From Alphaproteobacteria bacterium (GTDB lineage Bacteria > Pseudomonadota > Alphaproteobacteria > RF32 > CAG-239): a DNA stretch of 64,000 nt. Of this stretch, positions 25,901 through 34,101 are shown in pieces; within the stretch, counting starts at the first letter, position 1; each line of letters opens with the position of its first letter. The notes under the pieces are model-generated. The model searched no databases. It saw only the letters and a program-made list of their open reading frames with translations, and was not told the DNA's origin. Position numbers and translations under genes: made by a program. The stretch spans positions 51,783 to 115,782 of the forward strand of contig JAFTVD010000023.1 in NCBI GenBank assembly GCA_017465945.1, written 5' to 3'.

Positions 25901-28594
25901 ATGGTAACAGTTTGTGTAGGTATCTACTTTTGAGCAATCATTACCTTCAATAGTCAGATTATTTATGCAATCTTGGTAATAATTGTAGTAGCCGTTTTCT
26001 TCTTTACAATCGTATTGACAATTATAACACGGAGTTTCTCCTGCATAATGTGAAATAGAACTATTATAACCTTCTGCTATATTTTCGACGGTTATATAAC
26101 AATTCTCTGATACATCTGGTATTTCATCATTATAACTATAACACGTTTTTGGGGTACATATACCACAATAATCATCTCCACTATAACCATTGTAATCATA
26201 TGTATATCCTCTTGAACCAGTGGTACCGCAATCGCTTGCAGATTGATATTGAGAATTTCCTGATGTACATGCTTTAGGTTTACAATATTTACATTCAAGT
26301 GAGCCTGAATATGTTCCTGTTCCTATTACTTCCCAGCCAGATGATACTCCTATTTGGCTACAAGAGTATGCTGTAATACCTGTTGCAGAAGATACTGTTT
26401 TTCCATCTACTTCAACATCTGGACAATCGCCTGAGCTACCTTTGTAATAGCAGTTGTTTTTAAATTCATTACATTTATATGTTGGGTATTGGTTTAAGCA
26501 TTCTTGTTTGGTTTTATAAGCACCTTTTGAGTTATCGCAATAATAATTACATTCGTAACATGTATCTTCACCTGATTTACCATTTTCAACAACTTTTTCT
26601 ATTATGTTATCTGTTTTAGATGGGCATTTTTCTGTAGAAGTGTATGATGTGGATATAGGATTGGTGCTTGAGGGGCATGATTTTTTAGTACATAAACCGC
26701 ATAAGATGTCTCCTGTATAGTAGTTTTGAGAAATGTTCCATCCACTTGCACCGGTTGAACCGCAATCTTCTACAGTTTTGTACTGTGGATCACCTGATAC
26801 ACATGCTTTGGTTTTACAATATTTGCATTCTTCGGTACCTGAATATGTACCTGTTCCTATAATTTCCCAGCCTGAACCTACACCGATTTGACTACATGAT
26901 GTAGGGGTCAAACCTGTTGCTGTTGTAGTTTGCTGGCCGTCTACTGTTATTGTTGGGCAAGCACCGGCTGAACCTTTGTAGTAACAATTATTTCTAAAGT
27001 CATTACATGTATATGATGGGTATTGGTTTAAGCATTCTTGTTTGGTGTCATAAGCACCTTTTGAGTTATCACAAGTATAGGTACATTCATAACAGATGTC
27101 AGAACCTGAATAGCCTCTTACTATTCTATCTTTGAAGAAATTATCTGTTTTAGTTGGGCATTTGTCTTGTGAGGTGTAGTTTGTGGATACATTAGAAAGT
27201 ATGCAGGACGCATCATTATTACATGTGCAAGTATTTTTTACGCACTTTGAGCATTGCAAGTTTCCGCTATAACCTTGGTAGTTTATATCCCAGCCTTCTG
27301 TTGTTCCGCCATTGTTTTTTGCACAATCAGATTTTTCTTGATTTAAGGTGCTATATTCGGCAGGACATGAAGCTTCGCTTTGTCTGTAATAACATTGTGA
27401 AACAGCATCTTGAGTACAAATATAACCAATTTCTCCATTTGCATTTTGTTTACAAGTGGTTTCATTTGCAAAACCAGTTATTTCGTCGCATTGGTATTGA
27501 CATTCATAGCAAGAATTTTCGCCTTGATTGTTAGTTTTTGTTGTAGAGGTGGCTATCATATATTGCTTTTGTGGACAATGCTCTTTTATAAAATAGTTTG
27601 TTGATGAATTTGCTTGGCATGTAAGTTCGGCATCTTTAAACCAACATTGTGAATTTGTATCAAGTAAACAAGAATAACCAATTTCTCCATTTGCATTTTG
27701 TTTACAAGTGGCTTCATTTGCAAAACCTAGAGACTCGTCGCATTGGTATTGGCATTCGTAGCATGTATCATCACCTTGTTTGCCTGTTTCTGTAGTAGAT
27801 GTTGCTATCATATATTGTTTTTGTGGGCAATGCTCTTTTATGAAATAATGTGTTGATGATGATGGTTGGCATTGTTTTGGTGAACATAGTCCGCATTTTA
27901 GGTCGCCACTAAATCCATCATTAGTATATTCCCACCCTGCTTGTGCTGTCTGTCTGCAATCTTCTACAGTTTGGTAGTTGGTATCACCTGTATTGCAAGT
28001 TTTAGGTGTACATTTACCGCAATCTTTATCACCTATTTTACCATATGTTTCGTATATCCAGCCATCTAGACCAGTTTGGCCACACATTTGTGGGGTATAT
28101 TTTTCTATACTATAACCTCTGGGGCAAGTTTCTTTATCGTCACCGCCTAATATTTCTGCGGCTCCCCAAATAGCACCTCCTGCAAGTATGCCACCAATTA
28201 ACCAGTTACTTAGTTCATTTGAATTGTTATCAATATATGCTATACTACATATTGGGTCCTCATCATCATGGCACATAACATTGCGAGAAGCACCTGCTTT
28301 TATTAGTAATTCATACGCATTTTTATCTTTTGCTTTTTGGGCGTAGCAAAGGGCTGTTAGGGTTTGTTTATCTGTTAAATTTATAAAATCACGAAGGTAT
28401 ATTAGGGCTTTTTTATTTTGTAAGCGTGCGTAATGATATATTTTTTTAGGAGTTATATTGTATTTTTGTATAATTTCTGCCGTAGCTCTAGGCAAATCAT
28501 TTATCGATTTTTGAGCATGTGAAGGAAGAACAACAAAAACATTTGTGATTGTTATTAATGTTAATAAACGCAAAAAAGTGCATAGCTTTGACAT
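22946..28594 (-). CDS. Giant autotransporter with tandem cysteine-rich repeats
   Basis: 1882 residues from the ATG at 28594; a GAGG Shine-Dalgarno 6 bases upstream favours this over the TTG at 28615. Order: signal peptide (to about residue 27, ...LPSHAQ); an ankyrin-like helical region (about 30-115) ending in LLIKAGAS; a hydrophobic Gly/Ala segment near 137-152 (WLIGGILAGGAIWGAAEIL); a cysteine-rich repeat region of about 1000 residues with units such as GWxxxxxxYSGDxxCGxCxPKxC and CYECxYxCD; a beta-helix-like passenger rich in 'N.G.I.I' repeats (IENTGNITLNT, about 1150-1500); and a C-terminal barrel of about 280 residues ending ...FGIKYNF with the terminal Phe used by the BAM complex. Hence a surface or secreted adhesin-type protein. 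Having so many cysteines in an autotransporter passenger is unusual. Confidence 0.85.
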   Translation of the reverse strand: MSKLCTFLRLLTLITITNVFVVLPSHAQKSINDLPRATAEIIQKYNITPKKIYHYARLQNKKALIYLRDFINLTDKQTLTALCYAQKAKDKNAYELLIKAGASRNVMCHDDEDPICSIAYIDNNSNELSNWLIGGILAGGAIWGAAEILGGDDKETCPRGYSIEKYTPQMCGQTGLDGWIYETYGKIGDKDCGKCTPKTCNTGDTNYQTVEDCRQTAQAGWEYTNDGFSGDLKCGLCSPKQCQPSSSTHYFIKEHCPQKQYMIATSTTETGKQGDDTCYECQYQCDESLGFANEATCKQNANGEIGYSCLLDTNSQCWFKDAELTCQANSSTNYFIKEHCPQKQYMIATSTTKTNNQGENSCYECQYQCDEITGFANETTCKQNANGEIGYICTQDAVSQCYYRQSEASCPAEYSTLNQEKSDCAKNNGGTTEGWDINYQGYSGNLQCSKCVKNTCTCNNDASCILSNVSTNYTSQDKCPTKTDNFFKDRIVRGYSGSDICYECTYTCDNSKGAYDTKQECLNQYPSYTCNDFRNNCYYKGSAGACPTITVDGQQTTTATGLTPTSCSQIGVGSGWEIIGTGTYSGTEECKYCKTKACVSGDPQYKTVEDCGSTGASGWNISQNYYTGDILCGLCTKKSCPSSTNPISTSYTSTEKCPSKTDNIIEKVVENGKSGEDTCYECNYYCDNSKGAYKTKQECLNQYPTYKCNEFKNNCYYKGSSGDCPDVEVDGKTVSSATGITAYSCSQIGVSSGWEVIGTGTYSGSLECKYCKPKACTSGNSQYQSASDCGTTGSRGYTYDYNGYSGDDYCGICTPKTCYSYNDEIPDVSENCYITVENIAEGYNSSISHYAGETPCYNCQYDCKEENGYYNYYQDCINNLTIEGNDCSKVDTYTNCYHEDTSGVCSSGTSSLYSSISNCPYYDKYPDIVSNQMSGGIDTDGQPCYECIYTCQGSVIEGDVEKEIVDDNDCSEYYGWNCEEIHDAPYPDTNCVLKSAMTECTRGGEVYIKTWKDCPPGGNESSWTLESSGYIGGQECKKCTAVECYEQGYSNASGVCDRRLGFKSSDSIITNIYFGNVPCKVCECKHDASLTTCPDGSTPKINELYGMSCKYCPEDEAELASLTHPLQQTLINHTTGDYIGSSQPTVNATGENHIDNHAITIHNSSKDSTISLKQSDDTNTILYNSYASTQPTSKYQAVANATLNIIQEENAENNTLIALKSSNDVYNAYADNNSIATANINIEDIQNNTNEIYGIYAQNNAYNAKAIDTSKAYGNININTITQNRAIGIYATNNIYNTSSENENSQINIKGASSGNIYGLYSKQGSIKNSGDINITSKDGQVYGIYLENGNNQSIENTGNITLNTSSTAYGIYVKDGGSKESGVNILNTGTINITANNLSKGIKIENNGANAKVENSGTIIVNNQTNDSNAIDLNGATLTNKGTILSTDQLNLSSFNATHILDGGTYVAESIKGDTLISSKSSLNSNQDTYTTKQAFQTKDVSNLNISHESALYDAKLIKNENNSYDVQSTRKNFNNFTDNASLSNYLEQNYKNGNLTNLYNKLKEKTTKQALAKEIYKKTGADFLINLPQENINTIRHTSEIITDAILKPTNEINRVISGVDTYLQETDGKTYTTGYENQTTSTYMFGDKKINNNNRLGIGLAILQTKSNYDNGIDRKENIISIFLPWLHQFTDTLRLSTILNIGYGFGDYEKHQTKTDIKDYIYSITNKLTYDVNLNDYAMLEPQLIFNAIGYYQDDMIESHNDNPLRVKSGNHLSTEVGVGLFIKKNLIDKEKQKLNLRIGGIYYQELNNPHKNLNAGFIEGNGYYKITDIDDIYDHNRAILEASLDYEYKDLSLYLKYNHLLQSNKSKIFDFGIKYNF
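26281..27224 (-). repeat. 534-bp direct repeat inside the autotransporter gene
   Basis: Two copies of a roughly 400-base stretch, offset by 534 bases (178 codons). For example, TACAATATTT at 26281 and 26815, and GGGTATTGGTTTAAG at 26484 and 27018. They encode the FKNNCYYKG / CSQIG / GTGTYSG cysteine modules. The DNA is similar enough to recombine. Confidence 0.75.
27422..27852 (-). repeat. 252-bp direct repeat inside the autotransporter gene
   Basis: A 54-base stretch at 27422-27475 recurs at 27674-27727 with a single difference visible to me, and similarity continues to about 27600 and 27852. The period is 252 bases, i.e. 84 codons, encoding the CKQNANGEIGY and CPQKQYMIATSTT module. Confidence 0.8.
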
Positions 28595-28641
28595 ATTAAG
28601 CCTCAAAATATACAATATTATATATTTTAGGGATTATAATG

Positions 28642-28675
28642 ACTATATTATATATGTATAGTTTATGGATATAGT
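28642..28675. promoter_or_regulatory. Possible operator upstream of the autotransporter gene
   Basis: Inverted repeat ACTATAT (28642-28648) / ATATAGT (28669-28675) with a 20-base centre containing TATACATATA on the minus strand, between the S24-type regulator and the autotransporter. The DNA is so AT-rich that this may be chance. Confidence 0.25.
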
Positions 28676-28703
28676 TATTAACAGAGTTTTAACTTTTTGT
28701 TAA

Positions 28704-29255
28704 CTAAATTTTTTGTACTGACATTATATGGGTAATTTGTCCTATTATATCTATATCAGTAATAGAAGTTTGTATTGGTGGATATGCTGTGTTATCGGTT
28801 ATGATTTTAATACTCTTATTATCTATTATTTGTAATCTTCTTAAAATTGTTTGATTGTTATATGAGATTAAATATATGCCATTGGTTATTGGTGTTTTTA
28901 TATCATCTATTATGGCTATTGAATGTTTAAAAAGTGTTGGTTGCATTGTGTCGTCTGGCATAATATAGCCTTTGGTGGTAGAAGAAGCATTAATTTGCGG
29001 AGGAATATTCCAATGTGTGTGGGGTAGTAGGTTATAAATTTCTGGATTTATTAATTCTATCCCCTCTTGTTTTTCATTAGTTATACTATTGATTGAAACT
29101 TTAAGAACTTCAGCAATCTTGTTGGCTAGCTCTTTTTTTAATTCTACTTGGTTGTTTTCTATTTTGGTTAAATTGCTTTGAGACATACCAAGAAGGTTAG
29201 CAAGTTCTGTAACGCTTATGTTTTTTTCTTTTCTTATTTTTTTTATATTATTCAT
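28704..29255 (-). CDS. XRE-family regulator with degenerate S24 peptidase domain
   Basis: 183 residues. The N-terminal HTH (about 3-57, LANLLGMSQSNLTKIEN) is of the Xre/Cro type. The C-terminal half has the LexA/CI S24 layout: GYIMPDDTMQPTL at 96-108 and TILRRLQI at 136-143. In active S24 repressors these places read 'GDSM.P' (Ser nucleophile) and 'VKRL' (Lys). Here Thr103 replaces Ser, and Arg139 replaces Lys, so RecA-stimulated self-cleavage is unlikely. It follows the MORN-type gene by 10 bases and precedes the autotransporter by 109 bases, so it may control either. It could be a domesticated phage repressor. Confidence 0.75.
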   Translation of the reverse strand: MNNIKKIRKEKNISVTELANLLGMSQSNLTKIENNQVELKKELANKIAEVLKVSINSITNEKQEGIELINPEIYNLLPHTHWNIPPQINASSTTKGYIMPDDTMQPTLFKHSIAIIDDIKTPITNGIYLISYNNQTILRRLQIIDNKSIKIITDNTAYPPIQTSITDIDIIGQITHIMSVQKI

Positions 29256-29265
29256 AGATGTTCTC

Positions 29266-30042
29266 TTATTCTTGGCGTAGCTTACAATCTGTGGTATATG
29301 CCTCTAATTGTTCTTTGTGTTGAGATAACCATGTTTTATTGCAGTTTGATAGTTCATCTGAATCATCAAATGAGCAACATGATTTCATAATAGTATTTCC
29401 CATGTTTATGCAGTTTGCATTTATTGCATCTAATAAAATTTGAGGAATTTCTTTAGTTTTTATTTCATTTTTTTCGTCAATGTAACTACAACTTCCAATT
29501 ACAAATTTATCATTTGCGGTTACAACGTCATAGATTGTTTTACCATTTTCATCATAGGTAAGCATTTGACCATCTAATTTATCCTCTACATAAGTACATT
29601 GTACATGAGGATTACCACTTGGATAATAGTATTTGGCGATACCTTCTTTTTTGCCTTTTACATAAGGGATTACTGATTGGATTTTGTTTTCAGGGTGATA
29701 GGTTATTGATGGACCATGAAGTTGACCTTTTACATAGGTTTTTTCGTAGATTTTATCTCCGTTTGTTTCAACAGCTTTTGCAGTTCCTTCGAGTAAGCCG
29801 TTTTTTGCATGTAGCGAGCGAATTACTTTGCCACTTTCATATTTTCGGAGTTCGCCGGTTATTTTAGTATTATTTTTATCAACACAATAAGTTGTTCTAT
29901 CTTTTTTACGGTAGCGACATTTTGTGTTTTTTAATAAATGTAGTTTAGTGCCATTAGTTGTTGGTGGTGTAATATCTTTTGCTATTGCATTGTTTGTAAT
30001 TGATGCAACAAGTAATAATACAAAAAAACTTCTTAATAACAT
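29266..30042 (-). CDS. Secreted MORN/YwqK-type repeat protein
   Basis: 258 residues. Signal peptide MLLRSFFVLLLVASITNNAIA, then about six MORN-like units between residues 60 and 185: units such as GLLEGTAKAVETNG, GQLHGPSITYHPEN, GKKEGIAKYYYPSG and DKLDGQMLTYDENG. This is the repeat of the 'YwqK antitoxin-like' family, whose actual roles are mostly unknown. The C-terminal 60 residues have a cysteine cluster (SCCSFDD..NCNKTW) fit for disulfides in the periplasm. A GGAGGG Shine-Dalgarno precedes the ATG. It heads the minus-strand group with the S24-type regulator. Confidence 0.7.
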   Translation of the reverse strand: MLLRSFFVLLLVASITNNAIAKDITPPTTNGTKLHLLKNTKCRYRKKDRTTYCVDKNNTKITGELRKYESGKVIRSLHAKNGLLEGTAKAVETNGDKIYEKTYVKGQLHGPSITYHPENKIQSVIPYVKGKKEGIAKYYYPSGNPHVQCTYVEDKLDGQMLTYDENGKTIYDVVTANDKFVIGSCSYIDEKNEIKTKEIPQILLDAINANCINMGNTIMKSCCSFDDSDELSNCNKTWLSQHKEQLEAYTTDCKLRQE

Positions 30043-30121
30043 ATTCCCTCCACTAGTAGTATTATGTTAAAAGTATATTTTATTTTTTTTAATGTGAAGT
30101 TAATTTTATAAGTTTTAAGCA

Positions 30122-30158
30122 TAAAAAAAGAGGATAGCTTTTAGGCTACCCTCTTTTA
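30122..30158 (-). terminator. Terminator of thrS
   Basis: On the minus strand AGAGGGTAGCC / GCTATCCTCT hairpin followed by a T-run, 12 bases after the thrS stop. Confidence 0.8.
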
Positions 30159-30169
30159 TTGTTTTTGTT

Positions 30170-32095
30170 TTATTCATATAGATGAGGCATTTGTGCTTCT
30201 GTTGAGAGCTCTTTTACTGCTTCGTCTAATGATTTTACTGTTTGGTTTTCTGAACCAAGACGGCGAATTGTTACGGTTTTATTTTCTTCTTCTTTGGCAC
30301 CAACAACCATTATTACTGGTGTTTTAGCAAGAGAGTGTTCACGAATTTTGTAATTGATTTTTTCGTTACGTGTATCAACCTTAACAGTTAAACCGTGTTT
30401 ACGAAGTGTGTTTGCTACCTCGTTTGCGTATGCGTCAAAATTAGATGTAACAGGTGCTACAACAATTTGCTCTGGTGATAACCATAGAGGTAAGCGTCCT
30501 GCATGATGTTCAATTAAGATACCCAAGAAACGTTCGATAGAACCAAATAATGCACGATGTAGCATAACAGGTTGGTGTTTGTTACCATCTTCTCCAATAT
30601 ATGAAATATCAAAACGTGATGGTAAGTTCATATCTACTTGGATTGTTCCGCATTGCCATTCACGACCAATAGCATCTTTTAAGATAAATTCTAGTTTTGG
30701 ACCATAAAATGCGCCCTCGCCTTCATTTATCTCATAAGCATAACCATGTCTATCAAGGGCATTAGCTAATGATTTTTCTGAAATATCCCATATTTCATCT
30801 GAACCAATACGTTTTTCTGGACGAGTTGATAGATAAATTTTGATATTATCGAAACCAAAGTCTTTGTAAATATCAAAAATTAGCTTCATTGTAGAGATGC
30901 ACTCTTCTTCCATTTGTTCTGGTGTGCAGAATATGTGAGCATCATCTTGTGTGAATTCTCTTACTCGCATTAAACCCATTAGTGCGCCAGATGCTTCATA
31001 ACGATTTACTTTACCAAATTCTGCCATGCGAAGTGGTAAATCTCGATAGCTTTTTTGACCTTGTTTATATACTAGTAGTCCTCCTGGGCAGTTCATTGGT
31101 TTGATACAGAACATTTTGCCGTCTTCGGTTTGTCCGGAGTAGTTGTGTGCTCCATATTTTTCCCAGTGACCAGATGTTTCCCATAAGCATCTATCCATAA
31201 TGCGTGGAGTTGAGATTTCTTCATAACCATTATGATTTTGGCGGTTACGCATATATTCAATTAAGCGTCTGTATACTTTATAACCTTTATCATGCCAAAA
31301 TACTGCGCCAGGGGCATATTCTGGTTCAAAATGGAATAAATCCATTTCACGACCAAGTTTGCGGTGATCACGTTTGGCTGCTTCTTCTATTTTAGTTAAG
31401 TAAGCTTGTAGGTCTTTTTTGTCAGCCCATGCGGTTGCATATATACGTTGCAACATTTCGTTATTAGAATCGCCTCTCCAGTATGCGCCAGCTACTTTCA
31501 TTAGTTTGAAAGCTGTTCCTACTTTTGATGTAGATGGAACGTGTGGGCCACGGCATAGGTCAACATAATCGCCTTGACGATATAAAGAAATTTCAGCATC
31601 AAGTGGTAAATCTTCGATGATTTCTACTTTATATTTCTCGCCTCTTGAATCAAACAAAGCGATGGCTTCGGCTCTTGATACAACGATACGTTCAATTTTT
31701 TCATCACGATTTACGATTTCTTTCATCTTTTCTTCTATTTTAGCAAAATCGTCTGTGGTGAATGGTTCTTTTCTGGCAAAGTCATAGTAAAAGCCGTCTT
31801 CAATAGAAGGACCTATTGTTACTTGTACGTCTGGCCATAATTCTTTTACTGCCTCTGACATGATGTGTGAGCATGAGTGGCGAAGTATATCTAAGCCACT
31901 TTTATCTTTTGCTGTAATGATTTTAACTTTGGCATCACAAGTTATAGGGGTGGTGGTATCTGTTAGTGTGCCATTAGTTTCAATAGCAAGAGCAGCTTTT
32001 GCAAGGTTTGGACTAATAAGGTTGGCTAATTCAAAGCCTGAAATACCGGCTTCTACTTCTTTTATGCTACCGTCTGGTAGTTCAATTTTTATCAT
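30170..32095 (-). CDS. thrS: Threonine-tRNA ligase
   Basis: 641 residues, full-length bacterial ThrRS: TGS domain (1-62), editing domain with HSCSH at 73-77 and YVDLCRGPH near 180, class II catalytic core with KPMNCPGG near 332 (zinc Cys), DDAHIF near 385 (zinc His), LHRALFGSIERF near 515 (zinc His and motif 3), and the anticodon-binding C-terminal domain. It charges tRNA-Thr and hydrolyses Ser-tRNA-Thr. It lies 29 bases after the glycosyltransferase gene on the same strand and may be co-transcribed. No T-box or other leader structure is seen in the short gap. Confidence 0.97.
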   Translation of the reverse strand: MIKIELPDGSIKEVEAGISGFELANLISPNLAKAALAIETNGTLTDTTTPITCDAKVKIITAKDKSGLDILRHSCSHIMSEAVKELWPDVQVTIGPSIEDGFYYDFARKEPFTTDDFAKIEEKMKEIVNRDEKIERIVVSRAEAIALFDSRGEKYKVEIIEDLPLDAEISLYRQGDYVDLCRGPHVPSTSKVGTAFKLMKVAGAYWRGDSNNEMLQRIYATAWADKKDLQAYLTKIEEAAKRDHRKLGREMDLFHFEPEYAPGAVFWHDKGYKVYRRLIEYMRNRQNHNGYEEISTPRIMDRCLWETSGHWEKYGAHNYSGQTEDGKMFCIKPMNCPGGLLVYKQGQKSYRDLPLRMAEFGKVNRYEASGALMGLMRVREFTQDDAHIFCTPEQMEEECISTMKLIFDIYKDFGFDNIKIYLSTRPEKRIGSDEIWDISEKSLANALDRHGYAYEINEGEGAFYGPKLEFILKDAIGREWQCGTIQVDMNLPSRFDISYIGEDGNKHQPVMLHRALFGSIERFLGILIEHHAGRLPLWLSPEQIVVAPVTSNFDAYANEVANTLRKHGLTVKVDTRNEKINYKIREHSLAKTPVIMVVGAKEEENKTVTIRRLGSENQTVKSLDEAVKELSTEAQMPHLYE

Positions 32096-32124
32096 TTTTT
32101 ACCCCTATAAATAAGTTAAATTAA

Positions 32125-33282
32125 TTAGTTTGAGCTTATCACTTCTCGATAAACCTTTAAGGTCTTATCACACATAATTTGTTTTGTAAAGTTTTCTTTT
32201 ATATAATTTTGAGCAGAAGTTGTGATTTTTTTGATTTCTTGTTCATCCATATCAAGTGCATGAGCGATTTTTTTAGCTAAATCATTGGCGTCACCTGATT
32301 TGAAGTGAAATCCTGTTACTTTATCTTTTAGGTTGTCTAGTGAACCACCTATGTTTGATGCTATCACAATTTTACCCATTGCTTCTCCTTCGGCTGCAAT
32401 TCTACCAAATGCTTCAGGCTCTATTGAGGCAGATACAACGATATCGCATGCTTTCATTAAGGCTGGAACATCATCTGTATGCTTTATGAAGGTAAAGCGT
32501 GAATTCATTTTATAATCATTTATTTTTTGGATTAAACCTGATGAATACTCTGTTCGTCCTTGGTCATCACCGGTGAAAATACAATGAAAGTCATCTCTTG
32601 ATTTAATCTTTGCTAGAGCGTCAATTAATAATTCTTGCCCTTTCCAACGGGTTAAGCGCCCTATTAATAATATGAGTTTTTTATCTGTTGGAATGTTATG
32701 CTTTTCTATCATTGTTTTAAGGCGTTCTTGAGTTACGGCTTGTGGATCAAATTTTTCTACATCCACGCAACGATGAACAAATGCTAGTTTTTTCTCGTCA
32801 ACTTTGTAATGTTTTATAACGTGTTCTTTGATGTGAGTTGAGATAACTATTACTCTTTCACCTAGTGTCATTATCTTGTTATATACCTTTTTTATACCGC
32901 AAGGACCAAGGCCATATGTGCCATGAAATGTAGTTACATAATGCACCTTTGCCATTTTGGCTGCTAGATATGCACTCCATGCTGGAGCACGTGAGCGTGC
33001 ATGAACAATATTAATTCCCTCTTGTTTGATGATTTGTGCTAATTTGTTAGCATTTCTCAATATGGTTATTGGGTTTTTACTTTTTAAGGGAAGTTTAAAG
33101 TGTTTTACTTTTAGACGTTCTAGTTGGTGTTCCATTCTACCACCAAGTGATGCGACGTAATTTGTTATACCTTCATTTGTTAGGTGTTCTGCAATTTGGA
33201 TTGTTCCTAATTCTACTCCACCTTGATTTAATTCGGGTAATACTTGTAAAATTACAGGCTTTTTTACTTTATCTTTACTCAT
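32125..33282 (-). CDS. GT4-family glycosyltransferase
   Basis: 385 residues, GT-B fold. The N-terminal acceptor domain has LNQGGVELGTIQIAE near 17 and HARSRAPAWSAYLAA near 93; the C-terminal nucleotide-sugar domain has GRLTRWKGQELL near 208 and the E-x7-E element EPEAFGRIAAEGEAMG near 293. Such enzymes usually build LPS core or capsule from the cytoplasmic face. The acceptor and sugar cannot be told. The neighbouring thrS does not help. It probably heads a transcript into thrS. Confidence 0.85.
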   Translation of the reverse strand: MSKDKVKKPVILQVLPELNQGGVELGTIQIAEHLTNEGITNYVASLGGRMEHQLERLKVKHFKLPLKSKNPITILRNANKLAQIIKQEGINIVHARSRAPAWSAYLAAKMAKVHYVTTFHGTYGLGPCGIKKVYNKIMTLGERVIVISTHIKEHVIKHYKVDEKKLAFVHRCVDVEKFDPQAVTQERLKTMIEKHNIPTDKKLILLIGRLTRWKGQELLIDALAKIKSRDDFHCIFTGDDQGRTEYSSGLIQKINDYKMNSRFTFIKHTDDVPALMKACDIVVSASIEPEAFGRIAAEGEAMGKIVIASNIGGSLDNLKDKVTGFHFKSGDANDLAKKIAHALDMDEQEIKKITTSAQNYIKENFTKQIMCDKTLKVYREVISSN

Positions 33283-33329
33283 TATAGTCTATATCCTTAA
33301 AAAAGTTAGTAAACATGAGAGGCGTTATG

Positions 33330-34079
33330 ATGCAAAAATATAAATTTAAGAACGGACACACCACTTTGATTGAGTATATTAAGCCAGATATGGGAAAAAC
33401 TCAAAAATTTACGATAGTTTATGCACATGGTTTTTGTTCTGACCCGATGGGGAGAAAGCCAGAGGTGGTTAAAGCTTGGTGTATTGAAAATGGTGTTGGA
33501 TTTTTTAGGTTTGAAATTGCAGGTCATGGTAGTGATGTAGATAATTTTAGAAAAACAACAATAGATACTTATAAAGAGCAAATGTTTGAAATTGTTAGAG
33601 ATATTGTTGATGGTGATGTGGTTGTTATGGGGGCTTCACTTGGTGGATGGCTTTCTTTATTAACGGCTATAAAGTTTCCAGATAGAGTAATCGGGATGAT
33701 TGGACTTGCGGCTGCTCCTGACTTTTTGAAGAGATTTTTTGAAAATTATTTTAATGATGAACATAAAAAAGCTTTGGAAGAAAATGGAGAAATTATATTT
33801 CCTACCAATGATTTTTCATATATTATCACTAAAAATATGTTAGAATCGGCAAAGCCTAACTTGTTGTTAGAAGGTGATGAAATTAAGTATGATGGTAAAG
33901 TTCGTTTGTTGCAAGGAATGAATGATGCGGCTTTACCTTGGGAAATTGCCCCATTAATTGCTAAGAAACTTACATCTTTAGATGTTAAAGTTATATTGAT
34001 GAAAAATTCTAATCATCGTTTAAGTAGTGATGAAGATGTTGTTGAAATTAAAAGAATGCTCAATGATTTTTTAGTTTAA
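33330..34079 (+). CDS. Alpha/beta-hydrolase-fold protein
   Basis: 249 residues from ATG 33330. I chose this over ATG 33315 because GAGAGG at 33317-33322 is then a Shine-Dalgarno 7 bases upstream. Elements: AHGFCSDP near 30 (oxyanion loop), the nucleophile elbow GASLGGWLS near 102 with Ser, QGMNDAALPWE near 200 with the likely Asp, and NSNHRLS near 230 with the His. So the triad is complete. The family is close to acyl-peptidase or carboxylesterase-like serine hydrolases (YqiA/palmitoyl-thioesterase type); the substrate is unknown. It is followed after 22 bases by the TPR-methyltransferase gene, so the two form an operon. Confidence 0.8.
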   Translation: MQKYKFKNGHTTLIEYIKPDMGKTQKFTIVYAHGFCSDPMGRKPEVVKAWCIENGVGFFRFEIAGHGSDVDNFRKTTIDTYKEQMFEIVRDIVDGDVVVMGASLGGWLSLLTAIKFPDRVIGMIGLAAAPDFLKRFFENYFNDEHKKALEENGEIIFPTNDFSYIITKNMLESAKPNLLLEGDEIKYDGKVRLLQGMNDAALPWEIAPLIAKKLTSLDVKVILMKNSNHRLSSDEDVVEIKRMLNDFLV

Positions 34080-34101
34080 AATAAGTAGATAAGGTGTTGT
34101 T

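Noticed and set aside
25200..28140. Regularly spaced repeats as a CRISPR array
   Set aside because: The repeats are in-frame coding modules of 84 and 178 codons with no short identical repeat-spacer pattern.
28595..28615. TTG start 7 codons upstream for the autotransporter
   Set aside because: The GAGG ribosome site lies between it and ATG 28594, which also starts a proper signal peptide.
31204..31395. Frames antisense to thrS and other housekeeping genes
   Set aside because: They are shadows of long, well-supported genes and lack ribosome sites.
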